From NCBI RefSeq assembly GCF_030867145.1, contig NC_134434.1, positions 2,542,001 to 2,606,000 on the forward strand: a stretch of DNA of 64,000 nt, read 5' to 3'. This document shows positions 56,999 to 64,000 of the stretch, piece after piece (the first letter of the stretch is position 1; each line of letters begins with the position of its first letter). The notes under the pieces are model-generated. The model was not told the DNA's origin and searched no databases. It saw nothing but the letters and a program-made list of their open reading frames with translations. The DNA is from Opisthocomus hoazin. Taxonomy: Eukaryota; Chordata; Aves; Opisthocomiformes; Opisthocomidae. Both the position numbers and the translations under genes were made by a program.

Positions 56999-59900
56999 TC
57001 ATAGATTCCCCCACTGCTCTACCGGGGGAAACTGATCCACTTCGCCAACCTCTGTGCTGGGTTGGTCTCCCAGGGTGAAGGTCAGTCTGTATCGCAGCCT
57101 CACTTTCTCCTACAGGAAAGACAAAACCCAAGGGCAACATGAGAACAGCTCCTGAACAAAGCACGTCACTGTTACAGCTCTACAGAGAGCACAAGACTTC
57201 TGTTGCACGCAGCAGGGGGAAGCAGTTCAGCTATTTAGCAAACCTGACTTATTTACCTTACAGTTTTTATACCACAAAAGCTTTATTGCTTAGCATGGAA
57301 CAGCATGAATGACCTGTGATAACAGTCTGCACACACATGGCCAGCACCCGTTGCTCAGCTGCTCTCCTGTGAGCCCAAAGAACACTGCTGGAATAGTTCA
57401 GCATTTTCAAAATTAAATTCCTCATCATGTGGAGGATGACAGAACAGTTCCTGCTCTGCAAAGTTCCTAGCAAACAGTCAGCAGGAGATGGAACCAGTCC
57501 CTCAAAGAGGGGATCTCCATGTACCTCACAAAGTTTTTCAACAATCCACCAAACCCCTCTGACATTTATCCTTTTGGATATCAAGCTTTCAGCTGATACT
57601 TTAAGGACTCTTTTGCTGCAATTCTCAAGTAGTAACATCTACATTTGTCAAATAACTAGAAACTACTTCAGCGTAGGGCTTTGAGCTTTATGGAGCAGGC
57701 TGCTCCAAGGAGTAACTACAGCAAGGAAAAACAGCTACTCAGAAAAGAAAGTGTTAACCACACTGTTTCACTGGTCACAGCTACATCCTCAAACGATAAT
57801 GGAACAGACATCACCTGACATTTGTCCGTTGGTTCAGGTCTGTCAGGCTACAGCCTCAAAACAGCAGAAGTATTTCTACAGCACCAGCTAACTTGACATC
57901 AATCTAATGATCGCCAAAGCCAGGCACTTCCAGTGCACAAGGGAGTCAGACAAGCTCCTGATACAGCTCTGGCTGCTGCCCTTTAAAGCTGAGCCTTGTA
58001 TGACCGTTGCACTTTTGCGGGGAGAAATGTACAGGTCCTTCTCATACCCTTCCTTGCTGTCAAAGCCTGCTGGGGAAGAGACTCTGTACAGCCTCCCGCT
58101 AGCCCTGAATTGAAACACCACTGTTAAGCAGTAACCACCTCTGGAGGGCAAGTCAGGAATAAGCAGCTGCATCAGCTCAATTGTTTGGTCCAACCCCCCT
58201 GCAGAATTCAGCTTACATCAGATTTGTCTGGCAAGGACGGGATAAATCCCACGGCCCCTCTCACCTTCGCAGGATTGGCCAGAAGCATGACTTGGGTGAT
58301 GGCAGCAGGCGGCTGGATGGGATTGAATGGAGAGAGCTCTGTGCCAGAGGGTGGCTGTAACTTCACTTTCATGGACTGGAAATGAAACAGAAAGCAGAAC
58401 CTCAGGGATTACCTCCTACCTTGGGGACAATGAAAGATGCATGCACAGGCTGGGGAGGTAACAGCACACGCCCAGCTGAAGAGAATCAATCCACAAGCGA
58501 GGATGAGGAAACAAGAGTCAGCCCAGCGTGTGCAGCAGGACAGGAACGGGTAGACTGACAAGTCAGCCCAGAGTAAAAGCACTGGTCAGGTGAACACCAA
58601 CGGCACCTTCCTATCTGAGTGCTCTTGTGCCAGAGGTTTTACTGCGAACGTCTTCACGACAGTAGGCAGACCGCAGCTGAGATTGGGCCAGTTTTCAAAA
58701 CACACAGCTGCCCATCCAAAATTATCTAGGTGCAGTAAGACTAGAATGAAACATATTGTCAGATTTAGGATGTCTGTTAGAAATTCTGATTCTAAAGACC
58801 TCAAGGGTGGCTCTAACCATGTAACAGTCCTGTCACTGCGCTGAGCCACCTTCATGAACAGACGCAGCTGGATCGATTTTAGGTAGCAAGAAAAACAGAA
58901 CACGAACTACCCGCAGTTTTTGACTTCTCCTATTCAGTGTTTTCCACCTCTGACAACCACCTTTATGTTTTGGCAACAGGCAGAGCGCAGCCTACAGCAG
59001 GGTGAACCAGGCTGTCCCAAGTCCCTCACTTCATACCCAGGCCTTCCCGAATGCTGTTTCACATCGCCGTGGGTCCGAGCGACGCATCCCTACCTTCGGC
59101 ACAGCAGCCTGCAGCACGATGTTCTTCACAGGAAGCGGTGCCGTGTTCAGCATGGAGACCACCACGACCAGCACATCCGACCTTCCTGGCGGGCACTCCC
59201 TGGCAAAGTGCAAGAGGATCCGGAAGCCGTTCTTGTCATAGGCTGTCACCGGGAGAGCACTGCCTACCGCAGACAGAGAAGGGGAGAAGGATGCAGGTTT
59301 ATGCTACCAAATCATAGAATCACAGAATGGTTTGGGTCGGAAAGGATCTTAAAGATCATCTGGTTCCAGCCCCCCTGCCATGAGCAGGGACATCTTCCAC
59401 CAGACCAGGCTGCTCAGAGCTCCATCCAACCTGGCCTTGAACACTGCCAGGGAGGGGGCAGCCACAGCTTCTCTGGGCAACCGGGGCCAGTGTTTCACCA
59501 CCCTCATGGGGAAGAATTCCTTCCTAATATCTAAGCTAAATCTGCCCTCTTTTAGTTTACAGCCATTCCCCCTTGTCCTATCACTACACCCCCTTGTGAA
59601 AAGTCCCTCTCCATCCTTCCTGTCGGGCCCTTCAGGTACTGGAAGGCTGCTACAAGGTCACCCCGGAGCCTTCTCTTTGCCAGGCTACAGAAGACGACCT
59701 GTAGTGGCATTAGGCAATCTGACTGTTCGGCTGCAACATCTCATCCTTTCCCTCTACTTGATAAGCCTTGTCAAGAAGCTTTGCTTTGAGAAGGCTGAAA
59801 AACGTGAGATACTTACTGGGTTTAATGGATTCCAAGGGAACGTGGACATTGGCCAGAGAAATTTCAGGTGCTTTCATGGGGCTGCCTTGCTGCTGGAATG

Positions 59901-62900
59901 GTGCCGGCTGGAAGAGAGGACTTCCTGAGCCAGCAGTACAGCTGCTGGGGAAAGGAACTGGAGGGGCTCCAGGGGCAGTGGCTGGCAGCCCTGCAGGTGC
60001 TATTAACGGGGCAGCGGTGACAGTGGTTGGCAAAGTAACCCCAGGGAACACTGAAGGCGTCACCATGCCTTGAGCGGCAGTCCTGGAAGAGACAGAAAAA
60101 ACATGGGAAATCAAGCTGGAAGCAAAGCAGGCATTTCACCACAAACCCAAAGAGAACAGCAGATCACGAGGACAAAGCAGTGGCCTGGAGCCAGACTCGA
60201 GTCTGTGACTTATTATGGTCAGTAAGAAGGAGAGCTACAAGGGAAGTGGTGGTGTTAGGGTCAGGCATCACTTCTCTAAGTCAAGAAGAAAGCAGAGTCC
60301 CACCCTGGCAAAGGTGGGCAAGGCTAAGATGGGCAAAGGCCTCTGTATCTTTGCAGCCTGTTCAACTTTATGCTGCACATTTGTATCAGGCAACAGCACA
60401 GCCGCTGTGCTCTACCTAGTAGTGCCCGCCTTTCCCTCCCAGAGGTGGGACCCTCAAGTTAGTTTGTAAACTGAAACCCTCTGAGAAGAAAAATCCCAAT
60501 CGTACGTTTCTACCAAGCCAGAGCGTTGAAAGTCTGTCTCTGAACCCGACACTGCAGCAGTATTGGCCTTCTACTTGCAGAGACAAAGCAAACTCCAGGA
60601 CTTTTAGTTACCCTTTGGCTTCTTCAAGGAGTTGTTCCAATGAATCCATCTTATGTGACATGTTGCTCCCCACAGATGAGCTGAAGTACGCAGGAGCAGC
60701 TGAAATAGTCTTAGGAGGCCCTGCAGGGGCAGCCTGTCCAGCAGAGAATACAAACGGTGCTGAGTTTGGTGCTGGGATGCTGGGAGCAGTCTGAGAGGCT
60801 GTGAAAGCAGAGGGCAGCGTCACTGGTGTTCCACATGAGGTCTGTGATGTGTGATGGAGAAGAGGGTTCCCTGCAGGGTTGCAAGCAACAGTCACCATCT
60901 TCGGATTAAAGAAATCCAGGTCCAACTGGTCATTCTGAAAGAGAGGACAGGTAGATGCTCTAACTCACTGCTAGCCCCTGTTGCAGAGGTGGCACTGTTA
61001 CAGAGGGAGATAGATTTACCGCAAAAACAGGTGCTGGGTGGCAAGCAGCAAAGTCTGTGGCCTATGTCAGGACTACATCTGATCTGTAATTTAAGCAAAG
61101 GAAGTGCTAACATCATGGGGGACAGATGGGAAACTGAGAAAGCCAGGTTCAGGGCTATCTACTCCGTTTAGACACAGCTATCCCAGATTTTAGGGCTAAG
61201 CCAGACTTCCCCTGAGGAACAGCTGCCCCCCTGCCTGTACGTGTGACCACACATTTCTCCAGGGTGACAGTGCGTCCCGAGACCTCCCACAATGACAACC
61301 CCTCCCTCCCCTTCGCCCGAGACCCTCCTTTGTACCTCAAACATGCTCCACTGGTTGTTTTCTGAGATGTCCTTCACTGCTGCAGGGGCTGGGTCATTCA
61401 GGCCTGAAAGGAAAAACAACAAGCAGGTGACTGGAGGAGAAAATGAGTTAGTGTCATCCCTCAGCCATTGGTTCAGTACCATCAAATGACTTGATTCAGT
61501 TCTGCCAGAGCCCAAGAACCTGACGAAAGACTGAAGTGGCTGCAAGTCTAAGATGAGGAAAAGAGACTGACAGCACCAGTAGCTGACAGTCACCCCCTGC
61601 ACACAGCTCTTCTAACCCTTCCTGATTTGCAGTGTCTTCTGCTGTTCACGTCTGGGCTCCACAGGCAGGCACTCTGCAGGCTCCTACACATAACTCCGTT
61701 AAGGCACCTTGCTCTTTAGCACAGCTGCAAAGTCAGGGGTAAAATCTGTACCAGACTGCAGCCTGCATGTCCTGCATGTCCAAGCACCTACAGAGATCAG
61801 ACTGCAATGGCACTCAACTGTTATTTCACTTGCAGCCTACTCTGGGAAGATCAGAGTTTTTAATATTGACTCACTGGCCAGGTCATATTCAGGATGATGC
61901 AAGGGAGCGTCCCCTGGGTTTCGCTAGAAACCAAAGGCATCTCACACTCCTTTTAGGCATGCCACACGCACAGCCAGCCCTCACACTCACACTGAAGGAA
62001 GAAAGCAGTCTTTGTTAGGCATGGATTGAGTAGCCCTTTTCTGGGCCCCTCAGTGTCTTACCTAAGCAGAGAAGCTCCTCATCCAGCAAGGAGAGGGAGT
62101 TGGCCGTGCTGCTCTGCTGAGCGGGTGCGGCTTCCACGTGGCTAGAGGAACTGCTCCGCGACTGTGTGAATGTCTGGGGAGGCGGTGGGAGAATGGGGAT
62201 TTCTGTCGGGGCCGGGGCTCCTGCAGGGGCTGGCGTCAGGCTGGGGGGTGGCAGTGGAGGTGGCGGGGTGCTGGTGATGTCCGGTCCAGCAAGGTCAATG
62301 AGGGTGTTGAGATTACTTGTGGAGTTACTCCCTGCAGCAGATAGGACAAGAGCACTACTAGGAAAGAAGGCAAAAGGCTCAAAGCAAACCCCACGTACAC
62401 AAGAAATTATCTGAGAGATGGTTTAGGTAACACAGATTCTCATTTAATCATGGCTTACGGCTCTCTGTAACAGAGAAAGCCCACGTGCTTTGCACCTAAC
62501 CATTTGCTGCCAACAAGCTACTTACATCAACCTAGATACTTAGGACATTTCTATCTGAGAAGCAACATCTGCTCCAACCCCTGCTCTTTCCCCAGTGCTT
62601 CTTGTAGCATAACTCGTAGTCTTTTCAAAATCTTTTGAGCTCAGATGAGGCTTGGGAGATCCCACAGAATTACAATAAACAGAGGCTAGAAAGCTGAAGA
62701 AAATACATACTGTCTAGAATTCCCTTCATATTTAGGACAGTCGTGTCTCAATAAGATGCTGCCAGGCAGCATTACGCATTCCTCTACTGCTCTCCATGCA
62801 GCAATGTGTGAGGGACTCCCAATCGGAAATTCTGCCACACGCACGTCCAGAGCTCTCAACGGTGAAACTGAAGTGTAAAGTGGGCAACTGGCCTAAATTC

Positions 62901-64000
62901 ACAAATGGAATTGCTGGCAAAGCCAGGACTCCTGGCCTGGCTCCCACTCTACTATCCTTTCGATAAAATTGTCCTCTTCTTACACGTCACCATTAAGAAA
63001 CAGGACAAATGTGGAGAGGAAAATGTATGAGAACTTGCAGCCACACAAACTGTTCAGATGCAGGTTTGCTACTGATGTTATCAAAAATGTCAATAATATG
63101 GAACAAGCAATGGGAAATACAAAGCTGCAGCACTGTTGCTCATGTCCAGAATTGTTTATCCACTGCTTAGGAACTGTCCTGTCCCCCTCTGATTCACAAA
63201 CTGTTGGCCACAAGAACCATCAACAGCCTACTTCACCACAATTAATAGGAAACCCCATCCAGAAGACTTAGTATTGCAGGACTCAAAATTAAACAGTTGG
63301 CTTGCCAGGAACTCACCTTCCACTACAGACATCACAGGGAGATCCACTTCACCATTGATCACTTGCCCCTCTATTACTTTTTTATAGGAATTTATCACAC
63401 GGGATAAATTGTCACTGGCCTGCAGAATATCCCCTGCAGGCAAGAGAGACAAAAAACAATCTCCAAGACTTTGGTAACTCTGCTCCCACTAATGCTGAGA
63501 GTACTCAGTCATCAACTAAATAATCAGCAAGAAACCACATAATTATTTGGGTATGAGCTACATTACTCTCTGTCATTCTTCTCCAAGCAATACCCTGACC
63601 TTTCTAGGTCCACGTACATTACAGAAACAATGAAAAAATGAGTCCGAGGCTTTGTTCCTCACAGCAGCTCCCTTCCCAGGAACAGCTGTCCCCCATTATT
63701 GCCCCCAGCCTCCCTAACCACCAGCTTCACTGTCAAATCCTTGCCTGAATTTAAATGATAAGCATAGAGGCAAGGATCTTGTCTTTTATCTGCTTGCTCA
63801 AAGCGAATTGTGTTCAAAGTGAAGAGGCACCTTTACAGCAGCCATTCCCTTGCTGAACCCTTGCACAGTCACAGGTCACAAAACCAATTAAAAAAGGAGA
63901 AGTGTAGCTTCGTTTACCCAAACTGCTGTCATTATCCTCTGTCTCACTGGCCAGCTTGAATAACGTCCGTCTTTTGGTTTCACACCTCTCATAGAGCTCC
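56999..64000 (-). CDS. GGA3: GGA3, Golgi-localised gamma-ear ARF-binding clathrin adaptor (3' part, nine exons)
   Basis: Minus-strand coding exons are 63918-64000 (cut by the window edge), 63317-63433, 62062-62331, 61336-61403, 60612-60934, 59817-60082, 59094-59263, 58265-58375 and 56999-57109. They give 505 C-terminal residues in a continuous frame (human protein about 723). GGA3 sorts cargo, such as mannose-6-phosphate receptors and BACE1, between trans-Golgi and endosomes. Visible in order: the C-terminal half of the GAT domain (RRTLFKLASETEDNDSSLGD, ILQASDNLSRVINSY), which binds ubiquitin and Rabaptin; a long Pro/Ser/Ala-rich hinge with the acidic-dileucine, clathrin-box-like SLLDEELLCLG; then the gamma-adaptin ear (VTAYDKNGFRILLHFARECP to VDQFPPVEQWGNL). 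The N-terminal VHS domain lies outside. EQWGNL and the ear fit GGA3 best among GGAs. Converges on NUP85. Confidence 0.95.
59311..59690 (-). mobile_element. CR1 LINE 3' fragment in a GGA3 intron
   Basis: Plus strand starts atcatagaatcacagaatgg and continues through the CR1 3' region (CCATGAGCAGGGACATCTTC, CCTTGTCCTATCACTAC, GGTCACCCCGGAGCCTTCTC). About 380 bp, minus orientation, same sense as GGA3. It fills roughly two-thirds of the 553-bp intron 59264-59816. Confidence 0.9.

Overview
The window is bird nuclear DNA. It carries six recognisable vertebrate genes with GT-AG introns, four CpG-island promoters and several CR1 LINE fragments. Most of the CR1 copies end in the avian type of 3' end, short repeats close to ATTCTATG. 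The gene order ARMC7 > < NT5C < JPT1 (HN1) < SUMO2, then NUP85 > < GGA3, is the one I recall for human 17q25.1. No retroviral, CRISPR, tRNA or rRNA feature was seen. All identifications come from reading the translated exons against remembered family sequences; no search was run.

Layout. 18-1399 (+) holds the last two coding exons of ARMC7, a minor-spliceosome armadillo protein. 2688-8906 (-) is a complete five-exon NT5C, a deoxyribonucleotidase. 9199-10026 is a CR1 LINE fragment upstream of NT5C. 11206-21224 (-) is a complete five-exon JPT1 with an ancient CR1/L3-like LINE in its last intron and a CCAAT-rich promoter. 21850-28330 is a long gap with nothing recognised. 28921-35462 (-) is a complete four-exon SUMO2. 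35463-42078 separates SUMO2 from NUP85 and contains a speculative unrecognised minus-strand exon chain (37855-40906). 42079-54261 (+) is a complete 19-exon NUP85. 56999-63999 (-) is the 3' part of GGA3 (nine exons), running off the right edge.

Assembled exon lengths close in frame: NT5C 199 aa, JPT1 157 aa, SUMO2 95 aa, NUP85 651 aa, GGA3 505 aa of C-terminal sequence, ARMC7 159 aa of C-terminal sequence. The genes are housekeeping neighbours with unrelated roles: minor-intron splicing, nucleotide dephosphorylation, cytoskeletal and cell-cycle regulation, SUMO conjugation, nuclear pore scaffold, and Golgi-endosome sorting. ARMC7/NT5C and NUP85/GGA3 are convergent, tail-to-tail pairs. The most interesting leads are the exon chain between SUMO2 and NUP85, the JPT1 promoter architecture, a GC-AG intron in NUP85, and a G32/C18 inverted homopolymer in JPT1 intron 1.
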